The notes under the pieces were generated by a model. That model did not search any database. It saw only the letters and a program-made list of their open reading frames with translations, and was not told the origin of the DNA. Positions 1-5,829 of a stretch of DNA of 8,610 nt are shown piece by piece. Origin of the DNA: Elstera litoralis (GTDB lineage Bacteria > Pseudomonadota > Alphaproteobacteria > Elsterales > Elsteraceae); contig NZ_LAJY01000133.1 in NCBI RefSeq assembly GCF_000963705.1, forward strand, positions 1-8,610, given 5' to 3'. How positions within the stretch are numbered: position 1 is the stretch's first letter; every line of letters starts with the position of its first letter. Both the position numbers and the translations under genes were made by a program.

Positions 1-1269
1 GCTTGGTCGTTGCGGAATAGAAATATTACGATCTTCGAGCAGGATCGCCGCCCCGGCGGCCATTCGAATACCCTCGATCTGGCCCTCGATGGGAAGACTA
101 TTCCCGTCGATACCGGGTTTATCGTCTATAACGAACGCAATTACCCGAATCTCACGCGGTTTTTCCAGCATCTGTCGGTCGAAACCGCCGCCAGCGATAT
201 GAGTTTTTCCGTATCGGTCGATGGCGGGCGGCTGGAATATTCGGGCAATTCGCTCGCGACCCTGTTTGCGCAAAAACGTAATCTCGTGAACCTGCGCCAC
301 TGGGGCATGATCCGCGATATTCTGCGCTTTTTCCGCAATGCCGCCGCTCTGCTAGAACAACCGGCGGCAACCTCCCTCAGTTTGGACGATTTTCTAACCC
401 AGGGCGGCTATGGCCAAGCCTTTATCCAGGATCATCTGCTGCCGATGGCCGCCGCCATCTGGTCCGCGCCGATGCATACTCTGCGCGGTTTTCCCGCCCG
501 CAGTTTTGTGCGCTTCTTCGCCAATCACGGCTTGCTCAGCGTCAACGACCGGCCGCAATGGCGCACGGTGGCGGGCGGCAGTCGCGCCTATGTGCAGCGG
601 GTCTTAGCCGATCTCCCGGCGATCCGGCTTAATTCCGATATCGAAACAATTCGCCGAACTGAAAGCGGCGTCGACATCCGGCACGGCGGTGCGTGGGAAG
701 GCTTCGACCGCGTCATTCTCGCCTGCCACGCCGATCAAGCCCTGCGCCTGCTGGACGATGCCGATGCGACCGAATGGGCGCTGCTCGATGCGTTTCGCTT
801 TCAGCCCAATATTGCCTATCTGCACCGCGACCCGCGCCTGATGCCGCGCCGTCGCCGCGCCTGGGCCAGTTGGAACCATCTATCGCGCTCGGCCCCCGCC
901 GGGCGGGATGAAGACGCCGATGTTTCCGTTACCTATTGGATGAATAAATTACAGCCGCTGGCAACGAACGCCGATGTGTTTGTCACTCTCAATCCTTTGG
1001 TTGAGCCCGATCCGAGCTTGACCCACGCCCGCCTTCTTTACGATCATCCAATCTTCGACCGCGCGGCGGTTGAGGCGCAGTCCCGTTTAAGTCAATTGCA
1101 AGGATACAGAGGCATCTCCTATGCTGGCGCTTGGATGGGCTATGGGTTCCACGAAGACGGGTTGCGATCCGGGCTTCAGGCGGGGCTTGGGCTTGGCGGG
1201 CAAGTGCCGTGGCGCGTCGCCGACCGGATCGACCCCGGCGCGGCGCTGCTCGGCGAAGCGGCGGAATAG
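1..1269 (+). CDS. NAD(P)/FAD-dependent oxidoreductase (COG2907-type, amine-oxidase fold), 5' partial
   Basis: A flavoprotein of the amine-oxidase/protoporphyrinogen-oxidase-like fold, typically found beside Cfa-type methyltransferases. The frame is open from base 1 (A-W-S-L-R-N), so the gene starts outside the window; the TTG at 10 is not a credible start. The missing N-terminus should hold the GxGxxG dinucleotide-binding turn. What remains begins at the end of the Rossmann unit: an acidic residue in I-F-E-Q (visible residues 11-14) suited to bind the FAD ribose, then the GGHSNT motif (19-24) and VDTGFIVYNERNYPN. The C-terminal FAD-closing segment GISYAGAWMGYGFHEDGLRSG is intact. About 422 residues are visible. 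The stop lies 10 bases before the DUF1365 start, so the two are co-transcribed. From context I infer that it oxidises or desaturates a lipid acyl chain together with the downstream methyltransferase; the substrate cannot be read from sequence. The family call is firm, the function is not. Confidence 0.9.
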   Translation, partial: AWSLRNRNITIFEQDRRPGGHSNTLDLALDGKTIPVDTGFIVYNERNYPNLTRFFQHLSVETAASDMSFSVSVDGGRLEYSGNSLATLFAQKRNLVNLRHWGMIRDILRFFRNAAALLEQPAATSLSLDDFLTQGGYGQAFIQDHLLPMAAAIWSAPMHTLRGFPARSFVRFFANHGLLSVNDRPQWRTVAGGSRAYVQRVLADLPAIRLNSDIETIRRTESGVDIRHGGAWEGFDRVILACHADQALRLLDDADATEWALLDAFRFQPNIAYLHRDPRLMPRRRRAWASWNHLSRSAPAGRDEDADVSVTYWMNKLQPLATNADVFVTLNPLVEPDPSLTHARLLYDHPIFDRAAVEAQSRLSQLQGYRGISYAGAWMGYGFHEDGLRSGLQAGLGLGGQVPWRVADRIDPGAALLGEAAE

Positions 1270-1279
1270 CGATGGCGCG

Positions 1280-2096
1280 ATGCTAGAGACCTGTTTTTAT
1301 CGCGGCACAGTCGCCCATACGCGATTGGTGCCCTTCCGGCATCATTTCGCCTATCGGGTGTTTTCAGCGCTTTTTGATCTCGATACGCTTCCCCAACAAA
1401 GCCGTAAGACTAAGCTTTTCTCCCATAACCGCTGGAATATTCTGAGTTTCTTCGACCGCGATCACGGCGCGCGCGACGGCAGTTCCCCCCGCGCCTGGAT
1501 CGACGGTATCTTGCGCACGAACGGCTATGCGCCAGAGGGCTGGAAAGTCTGGTTGCATTGTTTTCCGCGCCTGTTCGGCTATGTGTTCAATCCCCTCTCG
1601 ATCTATTTCTGCTGCGATGCCGCCGGCGTTTTGCGCGTTATTCTCTATGACGTGCGCAATACTTTTGGCGATAAGCACGGCTATTTAATCCCGGTCGAAA
1701 CACCGGCGGGGCCGATCCAGCAAACCTGCGCCAAGGGCTTCCATGTTTCGCCGTTTTTCCCGGTCGAGGGCCGCTATCGCTTCGATCTTATGCCGCCCGG
1801 CGACCGCCTCACTGCGCGCATCGGCCTGGAGGTCGAGGGAAAACCGCAGTTTTTTCGCCACACAAACCGGCGCGCGCCGCCCGTTTACCGACCGGGAGAT
1901 CATCAAACTGGTGGCCCGCCATCCGCTGATGACACTGAAAGTAATCGGGGCTATTCATTGGGAAGCCCTGGCGATCTGGCGAAAAGGTGCCCGTTTTCAT
2001 GGGCGTCCAAACCCGCCCGAAACCGAGGTAACGGCGATTGTCGCCATCGATCCGCTTTCGAAACAATTAGATCATCCACAGGCTTCAGCAGGGTGA
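1280..2096 (+). pseudogene. DUF1365 family protein, disrupted by a +1 frameshift at a T6 run
   Basis: DUF1365 proteins have no settled biochemical role but sit in operons with Cfa-like enzymes and flavin oxidoreductases. The start is the ATG at 1280 (M-L-E-T-C-F-Y-R-G-T), 10 bases after the previous stop. Residues 1-191 carry the family hallmarks: FRHHFAYRVFS (19-29), LFSHNRWNILSFFDRDHGARDG (46-67), GYVFNPLSIYF (100-110) and NTFGDKHGYL (127-136). At 1850-1855 there is a run of six T. After it the original frame turns into unlike sequence ending at 2107, while the expected C-terminus (FATQTGARRPFTD, then RHPLMTLKVIGAIHWEAL) continues one base over and stops at 2096. Removing one T would restore a 271-residue protein, the usual family length. 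Either the strain has lost the last third of this protein or the assembly holds one extra T. As written, the broken frame would overlap the next gene's start. Confidence 0.85.
2089..2095 (+). promoter_or_regulatory. Ribosome binding site for the Cfa-like gene
   Basis: The sequence CAGGGTG/AGGGTGA lies about 8 bases before the ATG at 2104 and overlaps the stop codon of the corrected DUF1365 frame. It supports the chosen start and coupled translation of the two genes. Confidence 0.5.
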
Positions 2097-2103
2097 GCGC
2101 ATC

Positions 2104-3339
2104 ATGAGTGACAGCCTATATCAAGGCTCCCCGCCCGAGGCTCCCGGCCTGCATTTAAGCCCACCCACGGCCCGGCTTCCTGCCCGGTTACGGCCGCTGA
2201 TCCGAGCGAAGGACCGCTTCAAGACCGGCACCCTCACGGTCATGCTCGCCAATGGCAATCGAATGACGATTCGCGGCCATGAACCCGGCCCCACGGCGGA
2301 ATTGCACCTGCATCACCATCGCTTCTTCCGGCGCGTGCTGATGGGCGGGCATCTGGCCTTTGCCGAAGCCTATATCGACGGCGACTGGGACTCACCCGAT
2401 CTGGCGGCGCTCATCGCCTATTTCGCGCATAATGAGGCCGCCCTTGCCATCGACGGGCATTGGTGGGCGCGCGCGCTGAGCCGCGTGATGCACCGCTTCC
2501 GCGCCAATAGCAAACGCGGCTCGCGCCGCAATATCGCCTTTCATTACGATCTTGGAAATAATTTTTATAAGGAATGGCTCGACCCTAGCATGACCTATTC
2601 CTCGGCGGTCTATGCCAGCGGGGATGAAACGTTGGAGCAGGCGCAGGCGGAAAAATACGCGCGCATGGCCGCAAAAATCGCGCTGAAACCCGGCGATCAT
2701 GTGCTGGAAATCGGTTGCGGCTGGGGCGGGTTCGCCGAACTGGCCGCCCGGCGCGGGGCGTTCGTCACCGCCCTCACCCTCTCCAAAGAACAAAAAGCCT
2801 ATGCCGAAGCGCGGTTTGCTGCGGCGGGACTCGCGGATCATGTCGAGGTTCGGCTTCAAGATTACCGCGACGTTACGGGCCAGTTCGACGGTGTCGTTAG
2901 CATCGAGATGATCGAAGCGGTCGGCGAAGCCTATTGGCCGGTCTATTTCGAAACGATCCAGCGGGTCTTGAAGCCGGGCGGGCGCGCCGCCATCCAGGCC
3001 ATCACGATTGAGGCGGCGCGCTTCGAACCCTACCGCCGCTCGCCGGATTTCATCCAGCGCTATATTTTTCCCGGCGGCATGCTGCCGACCATCGAGCGCT
3101 TGCAGCAGGAAACCGCGCGCGCGGGCCTTACCTGGGAAGCGCTCGAAGCCTATGGCCGCGACTATGCCCGCACGCTGCGCCTGTGGCGGGAGAAATTCGA
3201 TGCCACCTGGGACCGCATTGCCCCCTTAGGCTTCGATGAGCGCTTCCGCCGCACTTGGCGCTATTATCTGGCCTATTGCGAAGGTGGTTTCGATGCCGGA
3301 TCGATTGACGTGGTCCAAATCGGCCTACAGCGGGTTTAA
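2104..3339 (+). CDS. Cyclopropane-fatty-acyl-phospholipid synthase family SAM methyltransferase (Cfa-like)
   Basis: A SAM-dependent methyltransferase of 411 residues (E. coli Cfa has 382) that should act on unsaturated acyl chains of membrane phospholipids at the inner membrane face. It shows the family signature FHYDLGNNFYKEWLDPSMTYSS (residues 146-167), the SAM-binding loop VLEIGCGWGG (200-209), the acidic pair in LQDYRD (251-256), YIFPGGMLP (320-328) and the C-terminal YYLAYCEGGFDAGSID (387-402). Aligned by eye to E. coli Cfa, the bicarbonate pocket is altered. Cys139 is Ser167 and His266 is Gln298, while Glu239 (Glu271), Ile268 (Ile300) and Tyr317 (Tyr354) are kept. The product could therefore be a methylated or otherwise modified chain rather than a cyclopropane. 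The ATG is preceded by an AGGGTGA ribosome site that overlaps the DUF1365 stop, 7 bases away, so translation is likely coupled. The 3' end overlaps the convergent exporter gene by 15 bases. The family is certain; the exact reaction is open. Confidence 0.93.
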   Translation: MSDSLYQGSPPEAPGLHLSPPTARLPARLRPLIRAKDRFKTGTLTVMLANGNRMTIRGHEPGPTAELHLHHHRFFRRVLMGGHLAFAEAYIDGDWDSPDLAALIAYFAHNEAALAIDGHWWARALSRVMHRFRANSKRGSRRNIAFHYDLGNNFYKEWLDPSMTYSSAVYASGDETLEQAQAEKYARMAAKIALKPGDHVLEIGCGWGGFAELAARRGAFVTALTLSKEQKAYAEARFAAAGLADHVEVRLQDYRDVTGQFDGVVSIEMIEAVGEAYWPVYFETIQRVLKPGGRAAIQAITIEAARFEPYRRSPDFIQRYIFPGGMLPTIERLQQETARAGLTWEALEAYGRDYARTLRLWREKFDATWDRIAPLGFDERFRRTWRYYLAYCEGGFDAGSIDVVQIGLQRV

Positions 3340-3939
3340 GATCAACGACAGGCCGAGGCTGGCCATCACTAGCGCGATGATCCCGTCCAGCACGCGCCAG
3401 GTGCCCGGCCGGGCGAAGAGCGGGGCGAGCCAGCGCGCGCCCAGCGCCAGCCCGTGAAACCAGAGAAACGACGCGAGAATCGCCCCACCGATGAACCACC
3501 AGCGCGTTTCCCACGGGTAGCGCCCGGCGAGGCTGCCGAGCAAAACCACCGTGTCGAGATAAACGTGAGGGTTCAATAAACTGACCGCCAGCGTCGTCGT
3601 CAGCGCGGCGCCGAGCGTGGGCACGATGGCGCTTTCGGTCGTGAGCCCGGTGGGGTTCATCGCCCGTTTCAACGCCAAACCGGCATAGGCGAGCAGAAAT
3701 GCCGCGCCCGCCCACCGCACGACTGACAGCAGGCCCGGTGTTTGTTGCACAAGCGTTCCAAGGCCGAGACTGCCTGCGAGAATCAGCAACGCATCGATGG
3801 CAAAGCATAGGAAGGCGATGGGGAGTGGATGCTGGCGGCGCAATCCCTGGCGCAGCACAAAGGCGTTCTGCGCGCCAATGGCGATGATGAGGGAGCCACC
3901 GAGGCCGAAGCCCGCGCCGACGATTTCCAGGGTTTCCAT
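3325..3939 (-). CDS. LysE/ArgO family amino-acid exporter
   Basis: A 204-residue inner-membrane transporter of the LysE/ArgO family, which exports basic amino acids (lysine, arginine) and relatives. The family fingerprint is present: an N-terminal hydrophobic helix running into IAIGAQNAFVLRQGLRRQ (19-36), FLCFAIDALLILAG (43-56) and LAVSLLNPHVYLDTVVLLGSL (117-137). More membrane helices lie near 71-92, 148-168 and 183-202, and FLWFHGLALGARWLAP matches E. coli ArgO closely. I chose the ATG at 3939 over the TTG at 3945 because the GGGATGG ribosome site sits 7 bases before the ATG but almost touches the TTG. The gene is divergent from an XRE-cupin regulator, a common exporter/regulator arrangement that suggests induction by the exported amino acid. 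Its stop overlaps the end of the Cfa-like gene. Substrate choice between Lys, Arg or another amino acid cannot be told from sequence. Confidence 0.92.
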   Translation of the reverse strand: METLEIVGAGFGLGGSLIIAIGAQNAFVLRQGLRRQHPLPIAFLCFAIDALLILAGSLGLGTLVQQTPGLLSVVRWAGAAFLLAYAGLALKRAMNPTGLTTESAIVPTLGAALTTTLAVSLLNPHVYLDTVVLLGSLAGRYPWETRWWFIGGAILASFLWFHGLALGARWLAPLFARPGTWRVLDGIIALVMASLGLSLILNPL

Positions 3940-3946
3940 TGCCAAA

Positions 3947-3953
3947 CCATCCC
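3947..3953 (-). promoter_or_regulatory. Ribosome binding site of the LysE/ArgO gene
   Basis: On the minus strand this reads GGGATGG, 7 bases before the ATG at 3939. It is too close to the alternative TTG at 3945, so it decides the start. Confidence 0.5.
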
Positions 3954-3957
3954 AAAA

Positions 3958-4009
3958 CGGTCACTATAATGATACGTTTAATATAATGAGCCATTTCGGT
4001 CAATATACT
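3958..4009 (+). repeat. Pair of 13-base imperfect direct repeats, candidate operator half-sites
   Basis: CGGTCACTATAAT at 3958-3970 and CGGTCAATATACT at 3997-4009 match at 11 of 13 positions with a 39-base period. They flank the exact TATAAT at 3982-3987. Between them lies an imperfect AT-rich dyad centred near 3975. The position between divergent genes suggests binding sites for the adjacent XRE-cupin regulator, an inference only. Confidence 0.4.
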
Positions 4010-4013
4010 ATCC

Positions 4014-4592
4014 ATGCTCGACCCCGACCGCCTCGCCGCCGCCCTTGCCGTCAACCTGCGCGACCATCGCACGCGCCAGGGGCTGAGTTTCGACCAATTG
4101 GCGAAACGCGCCGATGTGTCGAAAGGCATGCTGGTGCAAATCGAGAGCGGCAAGACCAACCCCTCCATCGCTACCCTCTGCCGGGTCGCCAATGCGCTGA
4201 ACATTCCCGTGGCAAAACTGCTGGAGTTGGCCGAAACGCCGCCCGTGCGCATTGTGCGGAAAGCCGATGTGCCGCGCCTCTGGCACACGCCGGACGGCAG
4301 CGAAGCCCGGTTGCTGATGAGCACCGACGGCCAGGAATATACCGAACTCTGGGACTGGGCTCTGGCCCCCGGCGAGGCCTTCGACGGCGACGCGCATCCC
4401 GCTGGCGCGCGGGAAATCCTCTCGGTCCGGGCGGGCCGCTTGACCCTGACGGTGGGCGAGGAAACGCCGGAGATAGGTGCGGGCGATACGCTGCTGTTCC
4501 GCGCCGACCGCCCCCACCGCTACGCTAATCACGGAGCCGAGCCGGTTTTTTTTACAATGGTTGTGGTTGAACGCTCCAACGGCGGCCGCTAG
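4014..4592 (+). CDS. XRE family transcriptional regulator with C-terminal cupin domain
   Basis: A 192-residue DNA-binding regulator. Residues 13-68 form an XRE/Cro-type helix-turn-helix (NLRDHRTRQGLSFDQLAKRA, DVSKGMLVQIESGKTNPSIATL). Residues about 112-186 form a cupin_2 barrel with AHPAGAREILSVRAGRLTLTVG (127-148) and FRADRPHRYAN (162-172); His128, Glu134 and His168 are candidate metal or ligand contacts. Proteins of this design usually sense a small ligand through the cupin and control a neighbouring transport or catabolic gene. The divergent LysE/ArgO gene is the obvious target, and autoregulation is likely given the shared intergenic region. The ATG at 4014 is the only sensible start: an in-frame stop lies at 3987 and no Met codon comes between. 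No Shine-Dalgarno sequence is visible, so the mRNA may be leaderless or poorly translated. A T8 run (4546-4553) near the 3' end leaves the frame intact. It ends 4 bases before the convergent VOC gene. Confidence 0.93.
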   Translation: MLDPDRLAAALAVNLRDHRTRQGLSFDQLAKRADVSKGMLVQIESGKTNPSIATLCRVANALNIPVAKLLELAETPPVRIVRKADVPRLWHTPDGSEARLLMSTDGQEYTELWDWALAPGEAFDGDAHPAGAREILSVRAGRLTLTVGEETPEIGAGDTLLFRADRPHRYANHGAEPVFFTMVVVERSNGGR

Positions 4593-4596
4593 GGCG

Positions 4597-4985
4597 TTAC
4601 GCGGGTTCGGGCGCACAAAGCTCCACGATCACGCCGTTCAAATCGCGCACGAAGGCGACCATCCGCCATCGGCCTTGAGCGCCGGTTCATGCAGCGGCAC
4701 CGCCCCGGCCAGCAAGGCGCGGATATAGGCGGGCAGCACCTCCGCCCGCGTCAAAACAAGCTCCATCCCCGGCGGCGGATGGTCGGGGCGCAGCGGCGTA
4801 TAGGGGTGCCCTTGGGCGGCGGCGGCGGCTTCGGACAGGAACGCGATAACCACCTCCCCCGAGCGCACCGCCGCCCAACCGGCGGCGTGATCCTCGCCGT
4901 GCCGCTTGAAACCGAATGCCGTTTCGTAAAAATCGACCGCCGCGTCAACATCGGGAACATAAAACAGAAGATGAGCTGGCAGCAT
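4597..4985 (-). pseudogene. VOC family (glyoxalase/bleomycin-resistance fold) protein, frameshifted near the 3' end
   Basis: A small VOC-superfamily protein, a fold used by glyoxalases, dioxygenases and antibiotic-binding proteins. The start at 4985 is backed by AAAGGAAG 7 bases upstream. Residues 1-107 show the beta-alpha-beta-beta-beta pattern: AHLLFYVPDVDAAVDFYETAFGF (4-26), then WAAVRSGEVVIAFLSE (37-52) and the second module beginning GMELVLTRAEV. The frame as written stops early at 4638 after an unlike tail (WSPSCAI). One frame over, from 4662, the expected ending appears: MVAFVRDLNGVIVELCAPEPA, stopping at 4597. One missing base around 4663-4667, most simply a second C beside the one at gene-strand GGCGG, would give a normal 129-residue protein. 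Without it the last strands and the Glu of VELC (residue 122, a usual metal ligand) are lost. The substrate is unknown. It may be a real pseudogene or an assembly error. Confidence 0.85.
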
Positions 4986-4992
4986 GGGCTGG

Positions 4993-5000
4993 CTTCCTTT
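4993..5000 (-). promoter_or_regulatory. Ribosome binding site of the VOC gene
   Basis: On the minus strand this reads AAAGGAAG, the strongest Shine-Dalgarno in the window, 7 bases before the ATG at 4985. It fixes that start. Confidence 0.6.
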
Positions 5001-5021
5001 GCGCGCCCCTTCATTTTTAGC

Positions 5022-5051
5022 ATAATATTATTATATTTTGCACTTTTGCAA
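5022..5051 (-). promoter_or_regulatory. Putative promoter with TTGCA-N4-TGCAA dyad upstream of the VOC gene
   Basis: The 83-base gap 4986-5068 has an AT-rich core. On the minus strand TTGCAA (5051-5046) and TATTAT (5027-5022) are 18 bases apart, a fair -35/-10 pair leaving a leader of about 30 bases. A second -10 candidate, TATAAT, lies at 5035-5030. The bases 5038-5051 form a perfect dyad, TTGCA-AAAG-TGCAA, overlapping the -35, where a repressor could sit. The VOC gene therefore probably has its own promoter besides any read-through from the trpBA set. No rho-independent terminator is evident after the upstream gene. Confidence 0.45.
5038..5051. repeat. Short inverted repeat TTGCA-N4-TGCAA
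   Basis: Two perfect 5-base arms with a 4-base spacer, inside the intergenic region before the VOC gene. The size and position suit an operator site for a dimeric regulator, but short dyads also arise by chance in AT-rich DNA. Confidence 0.4.
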
Positions 5052-5068
5052 TAAGGTTCGGTCGCACC

Positions 5069-5824
5069 CTATTTACAGGCAGCCTCAAAAGCCAAAATCT
5101 GATCGGCCAAGGCCCGATAATAGGCTGGGGTGAGATGCTGGGGAGCCTCGCCGTAAGCGTGATTGCGCTGGGTGAGGGCAGGAACGGCGGGCGTGACGCA
5201 CGTCACCAGCGGGCAGGCCTGGGCGACAGCATGGATATGATCGTAAAACGCGGTGTAGCCCTCGATCTCGTGCGGCGGGACCGGCTGCCCATCGTCGCAA
5301 ACCTCGGCCAAGCTGAAGGCGTGCACGAGAATTTGACAACGCGGAGTAAGGGCTTTCACCTTATAGACGAAGGCATAAAAAGCGTTTTCCCAGAGGGGGA
5401 TATAGCCATCCCGATCCGGTGCCCCATTTTGCGGGCAGCGATGTTGGATATAGGTTTCGGCCACAACCGCCGGGTTTGATTGGGTGCTGAGGCAGAGTTG
5501 CTTTAAGGCGCTACGCCGGTCATGGCGCTCGACCAGCGGGTGACGGTCGCCGAGGAAATCCAGGTAGAGAAAATCGATAACGGGAAGGTAAAGCCCCCAG
5601 AAATCCTTGCGGAAATCCTGTTCGATCCAGCGGCGCTCATGCTCCGGCAAGCCGGGCGGCAACCAGGCGGGATCGGGCTCCTGCGGCTGCGAGATGAGGG
5701 AGATGATCGAGGTCCGCTCAAAGTCGAACCGCAACAACGGCAGATCGTCCCCCGCGTCGGGCAAGCCGTTATTGGTAAAGGCGAGGCGCGTCGCGCAGGT
5801 GCCGATGAGCGCGCGCGTTGGCAT
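5069..5824 (-). CDS. DUF6270-like protein (SGNH-like), function unknown
   Basis: I do not recognise this 251-residue protein with certainty. Its layout resembles DUF6270 proteins, found near surface-polysaccharide genes and thought to be SGNH-hydrolase-like. The N-terminus is ALIGTCATRLAF (5-16; the family usually has GSCVSRDAF), followed by FDFERTSIISLIS (33-45; compare YxARSSxxS), DFLYLDFLGDRHPLVE (84-99; compare DYLxIDFIDERF) and a C-terminal HLTPAYYRALADQI. The usual Ser of GSC is Thr9 here, which could weaken a Ser-hydrolase activity. There is no signal peptide or membrane helix. The ATG at 5824 is 5 bases after the deaminase stop, with AGGGCGG just upstream, so it is the last gene of the trpB-trpA-deaminase set. 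Nothing ties it functionally to tryptophan or purine metabolism. The gene is certain; the family call is moderate. Confidence 0.75.
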   Translation of the reverse strand: MPTRALIGTCATRLAFTNNGLPDAGDDLPLLRFDFERTSIISLISQPQEPDPAWLPPGLPEHERRWIEQDFRKDFWGLYLPVIDFLYLDFLGDRHPLVERHDRRSALKQLCLSTQSNPAVVAETYIQHRCPQNGAPDRDGYIPLWENAFYAFVYKVKALTPRCQILVHAFSLAEVCDDGQPVPPHEIEGYTAFYDHIHAVAQACPLVTCVTPAVPALTQRNHAYGEAPQHLTPAYYRALADQILAFEAACK

Positions 5825-5829
5825 CCGCC

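Larger units (their letters stand above)
3940..4013. promoter_or_regulatory. Divergent promoter/operator region between exporter and XRE-cupin regulator
   Basis: This 74-base gap is much richer in A+T than its surroundings. On the plus strand it contains two exact TATAAT boxes (3965-3970 and 3982-3987), each followed by GA, and a TATACT at 4004-4009 that ends only 4 bases before the regulator ATG. On the minus strand a TTGACC (4003-3998) could serve as a -35 for the exporter, though I find no -10 at ideal spacing. CGGTCACTATAAT (3958-3970) is repeated imperfectly as CGGTCAATATACT (3997-4009), 39 bases apart, a plausible pair of regulator sites. Which box is used is not decidable by eye. Confidence 0.6.

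Noticed and set aside
1121..1279. Upstream extension of the DUF1365 reading frame to an ATG at 1121
   Set aside because: It lies inside the conserved C-terminus of the flavoprotein, and the extra residues match nothing; family proteins begin at the MLETCFYRG start at 1280.
1850..1856. Programmed frameshifting or transcriptional slippage at the T6 run
   Set aside because: A run of six is short for slippage, there is no clear stimulatory structure, and DUF1365 genes are not known to be recoded. A simple indel is more likely.
3128..4324. A 398-codon open frame on the minus strand across the Cfa-like 3' end, the exporter and the regulator
   Set aside because: It runs through three well-supported genes in other frames, and its translation is Arg/Pro/Ser-rich with no recognisable domain. 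It is a GC-rich shadow frame.
4546..4553. T8 run in the XRE-cupin gene as a third frameshift
   Set aside because: The frame continues through EPVFFTMVVVERSN to a sensible cupin end and a stop at the expected length, so the gene is intact.
4570..4598. Terminator hairpin between the convergent XRE and VOC genes
   Set aside because: Only 5-base arms (AACGC/GCGTT) and a GCGGCCGC palindrome within coding sequence, with no T run after a stem on either strand.
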